Assembly (NCBI GenBank): GCA_964019055.1
Contig: OZ025208.1
Span: 12,087,597 to 12,151,596 of the forward strand
Direction: 5' to 3'
DNA: 64,000 nt
From: Anthopleura xanthogrammica
Taxonomy: Eukaryota > Cnidaria > Anthozoa > Actiniaria > Actiniidae
Positions 25,601 to 30,751 of this stretch are shown one piece after another. Made by a program: the position numbers and the translations under genes. Every line of letters starts with the position of its first letter. Position 1 is the stretch's first letter. The notes below the pieces were generated by a model. The model worked only from the letters and a program-made list of their open reading frames with translations. It made no database searches and was not told the DNA's origin.

Positions 25601-27700
25601 GATTAAGTTGTGTTGTAAACAGCTACTCTTAGCGAAGAAAAACAATAAAACCACAAACTTTTCGTATTTCTGAATTGCTTTTATTTATAAAAAAAACTGT
25701 TTAGATATTATTACTTTTATCATTGAATGTAGTGAATCAATTTATCAATACAAATGTCCTACTTAATGAAATAAAAACATTGTGTTTTCAATCGGTCTTG
25801 AAGCGTGCGGTACGAGCTGCAACTGATAAAAACAAAAACTAATTTCTCCATAACTCGTAAGAAATACAACTTATCTGTTCTAAACCTTTTCATACCTTTA
25901 AGCAATGTTCTAAACCTTTTCATACGTTCATTATTTTAGCATGGTGCAAAGAGAAACACATTCAGACACCTCTTGAGAAGATGACTATTGGACAACTAGA
26001 TGTCAACCTTCGCAGATTTTATCCTGAAGCACGAAAGACAAGCGGAGAAATGTACAGTAAGAAAACGCTCCTTGGTTTTCGCCACGCAATCGAAAGATAC
26101 ATGAATCAACCTCCTTTAAACCGTGGCTTGAAGCTCTCGACTGATCCAAGGTTTAACCGTTCCAATGAGATGCTTGATGCCCAACTTGTTCAGATGAAGC
26201 GAAACAACAAGGACGATACACAGCACAAGCCAGTCATCGAAAACGAAGATCTTCTGAAGTTAAAAACTTCCAAGGCTCTCTCACCTGACAACCCATGGAG
26301 TCTATTAAGGAATGTATGGTTCCATCTGATCTTGTTTTTCTGCCGGAGAGGAAGAGAAGGCCAGCGAGAGCTAAAGACATCAAGCTTGAAGTTGATGCGA
26401 GCGAGCGATCTTACGCTACAATGGCTCATGACGAAGCGACCAAGAACCACCCGGGCGGCATAAAAGATGTAAACTCTACAGAGAAAAAACCACGGATGTA
26501 TGAAACAGACGACCCAAACGACGGCTACAAAGCTCTGCGGCTGTATCTGTCAAAGACCAATCCAAAGTGTGAATCTCTCTTCCAGTATCCAAAGAGAAAT
26601 TGGTCCCCAGCCGACGAAGTGTGGTATGAAAACAGGCCCGTAGGTGTCAACAAGCTAGACGGAATGATGAAGGAAATCAGCAAAGAGGCCAACTTATCCC
26701 GCTCATACACTAACCATTCAGTCAGAGCCACATCGATAACAGTGATGTCAAATGCAGGCATTCCTAACCGCCATATTATGGCTATATCTGGGCATCGTAA
26801 CGAGCAGAGTTTGGCACACTACAACACGAGGCCATCGTCCGAACAACTGCAGCACTGTTCTGAAGTGTTGTCCCGAAGTCTCACTTCCTCAAGCCAAGCG
26901 ATCGTACCGGCTTCTGCTCATCTGACCACAGCTGTTAATTATAATAATCTGGTTGTAGAAGCAAGGAAAGATCCCACGGGCCAGTTTAGCTCCATCTTTA
27001 ACAACTGCACGATTCAAAATGTGCAAGTGGTCATGCCTAGAAGTGATCGCTGATCTGGCATTTATCCGCTTATTTAAAACGTTTGTTGATTATCGCGGTA
27101 TCTTTTTGCTAGAAGAGTCACTGTGAAGCTTAGTTTGACATTCTTTTCAAAACTTGTAAACCAAACTTATCAGTTGTACTGAATTTGTTGTCAGCTTGTC
27201 AGCGAAATCGAGTTAGAATGCGCGCGCAACGTATTGACATGTGATCATAGTACGAATAAAATTATCTTTTTTTCTAATATTTTTTACTATTTTTCTCTAC
27301 CTATGTTATAAAAGCAATGGTCCATATTTATCGTGCGTATATCCAGTTCTGAAAGCACTCTAGCAGCTAGAGATGCTCTCGGGGGCCTCGAGCATCTCTT
27401 ACGCTGCTCTCGTGCTTCCAGAACTGGATATACGCACGATAAATATGGACCATTGCTTAACAAGCCCTGTCACCCTGTCGCTGCACAAGCTTTAGTATAC
27501 ATGTATATTGCATTTTGTTTTGTTTCTGTAGAAATAACTCGAATCCTGTGTTTGTACATTCTCATAACGAAAGAAAAAAAGAAAGAAAGAAGCTTACTTT
27601 TTGGAGGAGGTGGTGGGCGTGAGCTACTACCACCGCAAGCATCCCCAAGATCGACTAACAAGACTGATAAGACAAGGAAAAGTAGAGCTGCTCGAATCAT
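1..27700 (-). CDS. Gene 1: large secreted SVEP1-like TSP1/EGF/Sushi/HYR/GCC2-GCC3 protein (27 exons, 3' end outside window)
   Basis: Spliced coding region on the minus strand, assembled by me from GT-AG sites with matching phases; exons are listed separately. Order: signal peptide, TSP1, EGF, Sushi, HYR, Sushi x3, HYR, Sushi x2, HYR x2, Sushi, unnamed domain X, GCC2/GCC3 x3, EGF x17 or more. All exons before the EGF block are phase 1-1, the classic symmetric arrangement for shuffled extracellular modules. The order HYR-HYR-Sushi-X-GCC2/3-EGF matches what I know of vertebrate SVEP1, but no von Willebrand A domain is seen and the N-terminus is TSP1 instead. Likely a secreted adhesion or matrix protein; function is inferred only from domains. 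The reading frame is open at the left edge, so the C-terminus (pentraxin, more Sushi, or a membrane segment) is unknown. Confidence 0.85.
425..1077 (-). CDS. Gene 1 exon 26: end of EGF 8, EGF 9-13, half of 14
   Basis: Starts GFTGETCD, then [45 protein letters not shown] and VGPCDSFPC. It is phase 1 in and phase 0 out (CISK|). Several N-glycosylation sites (NNGT, NCS, NNAT) are present. Confidence 0.88.
1177..1383. repeat. MITE family A, copy 1 (TA target site)
   Basis: About 27-bp terminal inverted repeats, GCGGTTTTCGTATGAGTGGG on the left and the matching CCACTCATATGAAAACTGC on the right. TA lies immediately outside both ends (1175-1176 and 1384-1385). The interior is rich in TACGGCTACGG. 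Related copies lie at 37660-37760 and 42548-42835. Confidence 0.75.
1418..1904 (-). CDS. Gene 1 exon 25: rest of EGF 4, EGF 5-7, most of EGF 8
   Basis: Starts [17 protein letters not shown] to complete EGF 4, then [27 protein letters not shown] and VDYCASQPC. It is phase 0 in and phase 1 out. The donor CCGG|GTACGT lies about 35 nt from the MITE at 1177-1383. Confidence 0.88.
2228..2625 (-). CDS. Gene 1 exon 24: EGF repeats 1-3 and half of 4
   Basis: EGF modules beginning [27 protein letters not shown] and VDECQPNPC. The exon enters in phase 1 and leaves in phase 0 inside the fourth EGF (CFDK|). The I-D-x-C starts and the D-x-x-x-x-F/Y/N pattern suggest calcium-binding EGF. Confidence 0.88.
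3013..3174 (-). CDS. Gene 1 exon 23: GCC2/GCC3 module 3
   Basis: A 162-nt phase 1-1 exon: [38 protein letters not shown]. Three overlapping GTAG/GTAA donors exist; the one ending at 3013 keeps phase 1 and the length of 162 nt shared with the two neighbours. Confidence 0.85.
3631..3792 (-). CDS. Gene 1 exon 22: GCC2/GCC3 module 2
   Basis: A 162-nt phase 1-1 exon: [40 protein letters not shown]. Confidence 0.87.
4199..4360 (-). CDS. Gene 1 exon 21: GCC2/GCC3 (ephrin-receptor-like) module 1
   Basis: A 162-nt phase 1-1 exon: [42 protein letters not shown]. It has the GxY..x..C..C..G.YQ...G...C..CP.G pattern of the family. Confidence 0.85.
4429..4787. repeat. GGT/AGT trinucleotide tract
   Basis: Imperfect GGT and AGT triplets with a long pure GGT core, in the intron between exons 21 and 20 of gene 1. 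The G runs are only two long. Apparent valine- or glycine-rich reading frames here are artefacts of the triplet repeat. Confidence 0.95.
5198..5434 (-). CDS. Gene 1 exon 20: domain X, part 3
   Basis: Phase 1-1. A helical, charged stretch ([32 protein letters not shown]) is followed by [16 protein letters not shown]. The end matches [15 protein letters not shown] in gene 2 exon 19. The helical part looks capable of a coiled coil. Confidence 0.75.
5983..6066 (-). CDS. Gene 1 exon 19: domain X, part 2
   Basis: An 84-nt phase 1-1 exon encoding [15 protein letters not shown] and [10 protein letters not shown]. The INFELS strand matches LVLSFEIG in gene 2. The splice sites are strong. Confidence 0.72.
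6250..6445 (+). repeat. Dispersed repeat D, copy 1
   Basis: Shares GTGCACAAATCCG, a GCCGCCATTTT stretch, a GCCGAACCAAAA stretch and a CCACCCTAGGACCCC end with 34450-34703 in the same orientation. No coding potential is seen. The tail resembles the GGGGCGTAGTCAGGATTTTTTT ends common in animal transposon remnants. Confidence 0.6.
6513..6672. repeat. Foldback element
   Basis: Arms of about 70 nt: TATAGACCCTTTTAAATAAA and AATTTATTCTTTT on the left are mirrored by AAAGAATAAATTTGAGG and TTATTAAAAAGGGTCTATA on the right, with a short centre. Probably a MITE. Confidence 0.7.
6736..6963 (-). CDS. Gene 1 exon 18: domain X, part 1, ending in a basic cleavage-like site
   Basis: Phase 1-1. It encodes [39 protein letters not shown] and then [11 protein letters not shown]. 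It aligns with the first half of gene 2 exon 19 ([30 protein letters not shown]). RRKR is a furin-type consensus and sits where gene 2 has HKRH. I know no name for this domain; it occupies the SVEP1 position between the Sushi after HYR and the GCC2/GCC3 repeats. Confidence 0.75.
7155..7346 (-). CDS. Gene 1 exon 17: Sushi module
   Basis: Phase 1-1: [31 protein letters not shown], then [13 protein letters not shown]. The longer central loop is shared in position with gene 2 exon 18. Confidence 0.8.
7643..7801. repeat. MITE family B, copy 1
   Basis: The ends read TTCCATTTCAGAC with TTTGAGAATAAG on the left and GTGGTCTAAAATGGGAAAAC on the right. The same ends occur at 58348-58516, and one end at 49719-49772. 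Confidence 0.65.
7888..8133 (-). CDS. Gene 1 exon 16: HYR module (second of the pair)
   Basis: A 246-nt phase 1-1 exon: [17 protein letters not shown], then [12 protein letters not shown] and a long loop with [10 protein letters not shown]. The TDxAGN core is replaced by [10 protein letters not shown], so it is a divergent HYR. It aligns best with gene 2 exon 17, including the shared WGE motif. Confidence 0.78.
8428..8679 (-). CDS. Gene 1 exon 15: HYR module (first of a tandem pair)
   Basis: A 252-nt phase 1-1 exon: [44 protein letters not shown]. The HYR-HYR-Sushi-X-GCC2/3 run that starts here recurs in gene 2. Confidence 0.88.
9009..9212 (-). CDS. Gene 1 exon 14: Sushi module
   Basis: Phase 1-1, 204 nt: [47 protein letters not shown]. 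The donor GGAG|GTTTGT resembles that of exon 9. Confidence 0.8.
9417..9611 (-). CDS. Gene 1 exon 13: Sushi module
   Basis: Phase 1-1: [43 protein letters not shown]. Confidence 0.85.
9795..9893 (+). repeat. Dispersed repeat E, copy 1
   Basis: Contains CGGTTCGTCTAGCTTCGATG, CAAAGGCACGGCTAC and AGGGAACTGTGAAGG. The reverse complement of 15505-15600 matches over about 90 nt with roughly 80-85 percent identity by eye. Confidence 0.6.
10255..10500 (-). CDS. Gene 1 exon 12: HYR module
   Basis: A 246-nt phase 1-1 exon: [32 protein letters not shown], then [18 protein letters not shown]. Confidence 0.85.
10655..10684. repeat. Poly-T run of 30
   Basis: Uninterrupted T run in a gene 1 intron. It could be the tail of an old minus-strand retroposed sequence, but no body was recognised. 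Confidence 0.9.
10821..11012 (-). CDS. Gene 1 exon 11: Sushi module
   Basis: Phase 1-1: [46 protein letters not shown]. The start carries a few more residues than its neighbours. Confidence 0.82.
11146..11215. repeat. Transposon end, family F
   Basis: GGCCCGTTTACAGTGGCGAT followed by TTTTGCAGCGATTGCAG matches the reverse complement of 46395-46437 (AAGATCGCCAGTGTGAACGG). Probably one terminus of a MITE; the other end was not found. Confidence 0.5.
11319..11498 (-). CDS. Gene 1 exon 10: Sushi module
   Basis: A 180-nt phase 1-1 exon: [43 protein letters not shown]. Confidence 0.85.
11535..11705. repeat. Degenerate GGAT-type repeat
   Basis: Loosely repeated GGATG and GGATGGATG with several substitutions. 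The composition resembles the satellite at 18051-23478 but has no regular 20-bp unit. Confidence 0.6.
11828..12019 (-). CDS. Gene 1 exon 9: Sushi module
   Basis: Phase 1-1: [41 protein letters not shown]. The donor GAAG|GTTTGT is slightly weak. Confidence 0.82.
12479..12730 (-). CDS. Gene 1 exon 8: HYR module
   Basis: A 252-nt phase 1-1 exon. It shows the HYR hallmarks [29 protein letters not shown] and [21 protein letters not shown] modules are immunoglobulin-like folds often paired with Sushi modules in adhesion proteins. A degenerate partial copy of this exon lies just upstream at 12799-12850. Confidence 0.88.
12799..12850 (-). pseudogene. Relic of a duplicated HYR exon start
   Basis: The sequence matches the 5' part of exon 8 plus its acceptor region. 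CTTGTGCTAG is followed by a frame resembling FGA.CPS, against FGASCPSN in exon 8. The copy breaks off after about 50 nt and has no matching donor. It is read as the remnant of a tandem HYR-exon duplication. Confidence 0.5.
13325..13519 (-). CDS. Gene 1 exon 7: Sushi module
   Basis: A 195-nt phase 1-1 exon: [41 protein letters not shown]. The splice sites are TTTCTAG| and AGAG|GTAACA. Confidence 0.85.
13809..14003 (-). CDS. Gene 1 exon 6: Sushi module
   Basis: A 195-nt phase 1-1 exon that begins [15 protein letters not shown], passes through [14 protein letters not shown] and ends [11 protein letters not shown]. It has a canonical CCP spacing. Confidence 0.85.
14550..14825 (-). CDS. Gene 1 exon 5: N-glycosylation-rich repeat joined to the tail of a Sushi module
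   Basis: The donor TGCCGTC|GTAAGT is clear. The acceptor is uncertain: the strong TTTTAG at 14842 gives the wrong phase, and the in-phase choice is a weak GAAGAG at 14826. The protein has two imperfect repeats of about 37 residues around TKSVEPN and VNAS..DASR.ERL, many N-X-S/T sites and no cysteine. It then ends in [10 protein letters not shown], which looks like the last strand of a Sushi module. Either a real linker has replaced most of the module, or the exon is decaying. Confidence 0.5.
15505..15600 (-). repeat. Dispersed repeat E, copy 2 (opposite orientation)
   Basis: Contains CAGTTCCCTGTGCCATTTTG and GCCGTGCCTTTGCATCG, inverted relative to 9795-9893. Both copies are in gene 1 introns. 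Confidence 0.6.
15849..16046 (-). CDS. Gene 1 exon 4: Sushi (CCP) module
   Basis: A 198-nt phase 1-1 exon beginning [20 protein letters not shown] and ending [12 protein letters not shown]. Two extra residues in the [10 protein letters not shown] loop are the only oddity. Confidence 0.85.
16626..16820 (-). CDS. Gene 1 exon 3: Sushi (CCP) module
   Basis: A 195-nt phase 1-1 exon encoding [19 protein letters not shown], then [13 protein letters not shown] and [12 protein letters not shown]. The four-cysteine CCP pattern and the closing tryptophan are present. Confidence 0.85.
17647..17907 (-). CDS. Gene 1 exon 2: thrombospondin type 1 plus EGF module
   Basis: Encodes [27 protein letters not shown] and a CNECSC end, which is a TSP1-like six-cysteine module with the WGDW motif. 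It is followed by an EGF module with [20 protein letters not shown]. The acceptor is TTGAAG|GG and the donor TTTA|GTAAGT. The phase is 1-1 and the length 261 nt. TSP1 modules commonly bind glycosaminoglycans or matrix partners. Confidence 0.85.
18051..23478. repeat. Satellite: about 270 tandem 20-bp units
   Basis: The unit is TGACTGGAATGGATTGGATG. Read along the sequence, the 20-bp register never slips between 18061 and 23460, so I see no insertion or deletion. Variation is almost confined to seven unit positions (1 T/G, 4 C/T, 7 G/T, 11 G/T, 13 A/T, 17 G/C, 18 A/G). The unit is two related decamers. Higher-order copying is visible: 21001-21180 recurs 440 bp later, 22861-23100 recurs 260 bp later, and about 21841-22040 recurs 940 bp later. 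The plus strand is G/T/A-rich and C-poor. The minus strand has no stop in any frame, giving three meaningless open frames of over 1,700 codons. The array lies in intron 1 of gene 1. Confidence 0.97.
23944..24222. repeat. Inverted-repeat element carrying a hammerhead-like core
   Basis: AACCATTTTGTTTCAATTTG on the left is mirrored by CAAATTGAAACAAAATGGTT on the right, giving about 20-bp perfect ends. The interior includes 24128-24152, which fits a hammerhead core. Confidence 0.6.
24128..24152 (+). ncRNA. Hammerhead-ribozyme-like motif
   Basis: CTGACGA, then GGCTC-GACCA-GAGC forming a four- to five-pair stem II, then GAAA. These are the two conserved core strings and a valid stem II. Stems I and III and a cleavage triplet could not be convincingly assigned by eye, so this may be a decayed ribozyme from a retroelement or chance. 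Confidence 0.3.
24451..24477. repeat. (AAT)n microsatellite
   Basis: Eight to nine TAA triplets at the edge of an apparent repeat whose next bases are TTAGCGCTAATTCCGCAAGG. Confidence 0.8.
25090..27260 (+). mobile_element. Tyrosine-recombinase (Crypton/KIAA1958-like) element
   Basis: The left side carries CGCGCGCTCCGATTGGCTAA about 160 bp before the first ATG of the recombinase gene. The same arrangement, CGCGCGCTCTGATTGGCTGA then a related N-terminus, occurs at 40741 in a second element. The exact ends are not defined. It is inserted in gene 1 intron 1, opposite to gene transcription. Confidence 0.55.
25264..27053 (+). pseudogene. Tyrosine recombinase with KIAA1958/ZMYM-type (DUF3504) core, frameshifted
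   Basis: Exon A (about 25264-25463) encodes [15 protein letters not shown] and, after a frame change at an A9 run (25328-25336), [20 protein letters not shown]. It is spliced by AAAG|GTAAG and TTTTAG| to exon B at 25940. Exon B runs [19 protein letters not shown] and [20 protein letters not shown], and changes frame near 26370-26385 into [16 protein letters not shown] and the catalytic half. Tyrosine-recombinase residues are visible: CRRGREG arginine, HSVR, GH and the AHY tyrosine. It would excise and integrate DNA in an active element. With two frame changes it is probably dead, unless they are assembly errors at homopolymers. A domesticated gene is the alternative. Confidence 0.7.
27312..27458. 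repeat. Long foldback hairpin in gene 1 intron 1
   Basis: A 38-nt outer arm (starts AAGCAATGGTCCATATTTAT) is perfectly inverted at 27421-27458. The inner arms AGAGATGCTC and GAGCATCTCT continue the stem imperfectly around a GGGGG centre. It lies 140 bp inside the intron from exon 1. Confidence 0.85.
27598..27700 (-). CDS. Gene 1 exon 1: start codon and signal peptide
   Basis: ATG at 27700-27698 opens [19 protein letters not shown], a good signal peptide with likely cleavage near GDA-CGG, followed by a serine run and five prolines. The donor is A|GTAAGC, phase 1, and joins in frame to the TSP1 exon at 17907. The intervening intron is about 9.7 kb and holds the satellite and the recombinase element. 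No other exon was found inside it. Confidence 0.7.
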
Positions 27701-30607
27701 GGCTGGAAAGAGCCAAACCTGCAGACTGACTGGCTTAAAAAATTTGATTGGCAAGAGAAGACCATCAGTCGAAGCCCCACAAGTACTTTGGTAACGCCTT
27801 TGCGTACGTGTTTTTGCTTATTGACCTTTTATAACCCACATATTAACTTCCCTATTATTTAATTAAGACAAAAGTCTAGTGTTGAACTTGGCAATGTTGA
27901 TTCTGTTAATTATAGATTTATAATTTGATATTTTTATCTCTGTGGTGGTTGAATTTATCTACAGGGCATCGGTGCCTTAACAACCTTTTCGTGATGACAT
28001 AAATGTCGACCCAGTGGAAAGAAAAGGTGGAAAGAAAGGAAAGAAGGGAGAAGGAAGAAATAAAAAGGATTGGAAAAATGAGAAAAATATCTTTAAAAAA
28101 ACTACAACAATGAAAAGAGGAAGGAAACAAGGACGTAAGAAAGAAACAAGGAAGCACTGAAGTGAGGAAACAGCAAGTAAAGAAGGAAACATGAAACAGC
28201 ACTGAAGGTAACAAGGAAACACGGAAGCAAGGAAGCATCAAGGAAGTAGCAAGGAAGTAGCAAGGAAACAAGGAAATAGCAAATAAACAAGGAAGCAAGG
28301 AAGCAGCTCAGGAAGGAAGTAAGATAGCAAGGAAGCAGCAAAGACGCAAGGAAGCTGAAGGGAGCGGTGGGGAGCATGAAAACAAGGAAACAAGGAAACA
28401 AGGAAGCAATCAAGGAAGGAAGGAAGAAAGCAGCAAGGAAGCAAGGAAGGAATAAAAGAAAGGATTTCTGTAGCTGTAAAACCTTAATATGATCATTACC
28501 TCGGTCAGACGTGGTTTATACATTTATTGTTTGCTTGACGTTCATAAATAACTGTTCAGTCATGAATCTTGGAATAATCTTACCATACTCTGGGACCTGC
28601 CGAAGGATGCTGTATTTTGAAGGTAAAACAAACTTCTAGACAATGACATGAAAGATAGATTAGTTCAGATTTGTTTTAATTCGCTTGTCTTAATCTTCAT
28701 TTTACGAGGGTAACATAATTAACAGTTATCTAACTTATGGCCCTCGAAAGTTAAAAAATCCATAAAACTTGAAAACACAAGATAATATATGAAGTAGCAA
28801 TAAACAAGTAAAACCAAGTAGACAGAAAATTGACTATGATATTTATCTAGTGCATGCGCAGCGTGCACAGAGCAGGTTTTCAAAGTGAGCCACGAAGTTT
28901 AGTTTGTTGAGGAAAGGAGAGCTTACTTTACGTTTTCGGGAAGGAGGAACAACAGAAACATTGGCAGGCTGAGAGTTCGACAGAGTTTGCCGGCTTTGGA
29001 TCAGGATGCAGAGAATTAAAAAGGATAGAAGCAGAATATTGAATTTGTGCGAGCTTTAGGGACAAGAAGATCAGTTGTGCAAGCTCTAGTATGGTGGTTG
29101 CCGTTTGTTCGTCTTAGATCAGTCGCGAATAAATGAGAAAGAAGCTTTGGAATTCACAGGTTCAAGGGGGTTGAGTACGATGTTGAATAGAAGGAGAATT
29201 TTTCTCATCTAATAACATCGAAGATAGGGATCAGTTTAGCTTCTGGAACAGTGGAACAGAAGGAGTAGAGAGGTCAGATTCAAAGGCGGATGGCTCGAGT
29301 AGAATGCTTTTGAGCTCCGGCTAAGAAGTCTGAGCTGTTGGTCATTACTGTTGGTCATCACAGATCAACCTCTACTGACTCATATCATTTTTCATATGCA
29401 AAAATATATTTAACTTTTTCCCAGAAAACATCTTGTTTCCTTGAATCCTGTTATAAAACGAACCATGAAGGTACATCCATTCCTATATTAGTAAGACAAT
29501 AAGAGGAATCTAATTAATTTATAAAGATAATTTAATAAGTATCTAATATTCATTAAATTACCCTGGCCGTGTGAACGAATAACCTTTAGTTCCCGAGATT
29601 CCTTTGCATCTTCCCCACTTCTAAAATGAAATTAAACACTGAATCCCTAAGGGTCAATTTAGGCAAGCGTTTTCAACCCAAACAGATAATTTCCGACCCT
29701 TTTGACCCTGCCAATGTCTAAGATGATTTAAAACATCGATAACCTTGCTCATATCAAAAACAAACTATCAAATGATCTTCTTGCATCGTTCCGTCTGAGA
29801 ACGAGACGTATGCAGCTCAAAAGATGTAACTTCAAGTGTACTGATTGGACAACGTGGTATGTAATTTTACGTTTTTCAGTAATTCTGCAGTGGTTTTATT
29901 GGAGTTTTGAGTTTCTTCCTCACTGAAAACGTTCATTGGAAAGCCATTTTGTACTATAGTTTTGATGGATACTGAAATTTTTATAATGGAAAACCATACT
30001 CCTATAATTGCTTGCACGAAGTCCTCTATATGGAATCTGATATTATTATTCCTAAGGGAATACAAAAAACGAGGTGGCCATTTTGAATGATCAATGCTGC
30101 TTATAGTTCTACAGGTTACTTTTATTTATGCTTTAGTGCATGTTTACTGTGTGTACGTACTCTGTAATCATGCCCAAGGCGATTCTCTTTCATGTGGATT
30201 CCGCCTACCGAGGTTTGCAATTAATCCCAGTCTGGGAGATAAAGTAGAGGCCAAGTTACTTCCATAGGCATGGAATAGTTGCAAATCATCAACAGACCTC
30301 ATTATGGCAACAACATTGTGATAGCATCTTTCATATGTAAAAACTGGTATGTTGTGTTGTTAGGGAGATTACTCGACAGCCATATATGTAGGACAACTAG
30401 TTTAAAGGATGCCTGCACAAAACAGATTTTATTCCCAAAGCCTCGAAAAGGAAGAAATTTCAAATTTCTATTATTTGTCCTATAACATGGCGGCTCTAAC
30501 AGCCCTCTGTAAACTATCTAAATTTCTCATACTTAATGTTATACATTTTGAAACTTTCTTCTCTTTACACTGTGCTTTCACCGCTAACAGAGTCTTGTTT
30601 TACCTAG
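27701..30607. other. Intergenic region between the divergent genes 1 and 2
   Basis: Should hold both promoters. No TATA box or conserved block was convincingly seen. It holds the purine tract at 28011-28455 and AT-rich sequence. The first exon of gene 2 is expected here or in 30608-31619 but was not identified. Confidence 0.5.
28011..28455. repeat. Polypurine tract, AAGGAAGCAAGG type
   Basis: More than 400 bp of nearly pure A/G with irregular GGAAGCA, GGAAACA and GAAAGG units. The C/T-rich opposite strand yields spurious hydrophobic reading frames. Confidence 0.9.
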
Positions 30608-30751
30608 GTTTTCCTCGCCTTCTAACTGAACAGAAAGGAAGACTGCTCACAGGGGACACTGTTACCTACTGTTCTCGAGAAATATTTGACACTAATTTGC
30701 TACAAGTCAAACATCGACTGCTGGGCGAAGTAGATACAGTTTCTAATGCTG
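30608..30751 (+). CDS. Gene 2 candidate exon 1 or 2
   Basis: A 144-nt open stretch between a good acceptor (TCTTGTTTTACCTAG|) and donor (GCTG|GTATGT), phase 1-1, encoding [18 protein letters not shown] and [20 protein letters not shown]. It joins in frame to the exon at 31620. No domain is recognised and it has one cysteine. An in-frame ATG upstream at 30487 could begin the protein without splicing, but the predicted leader is poor. Confidence 0.4.

Noticed and set aside
27918..28444. Membrane-protein-like frames rich in F, L and S
   Set aside because: Complement of the purine tract.
28925..29040. Minus-strand signal-peptide-like stretch (ILLLSFLILCILIQ) with a GTAAGC donor
   Set aside because: No ATG in frame and donor phase 0, which does not fit exon 2 of gene 1. 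It could be a decayed alternative first exon, but support is too thin.
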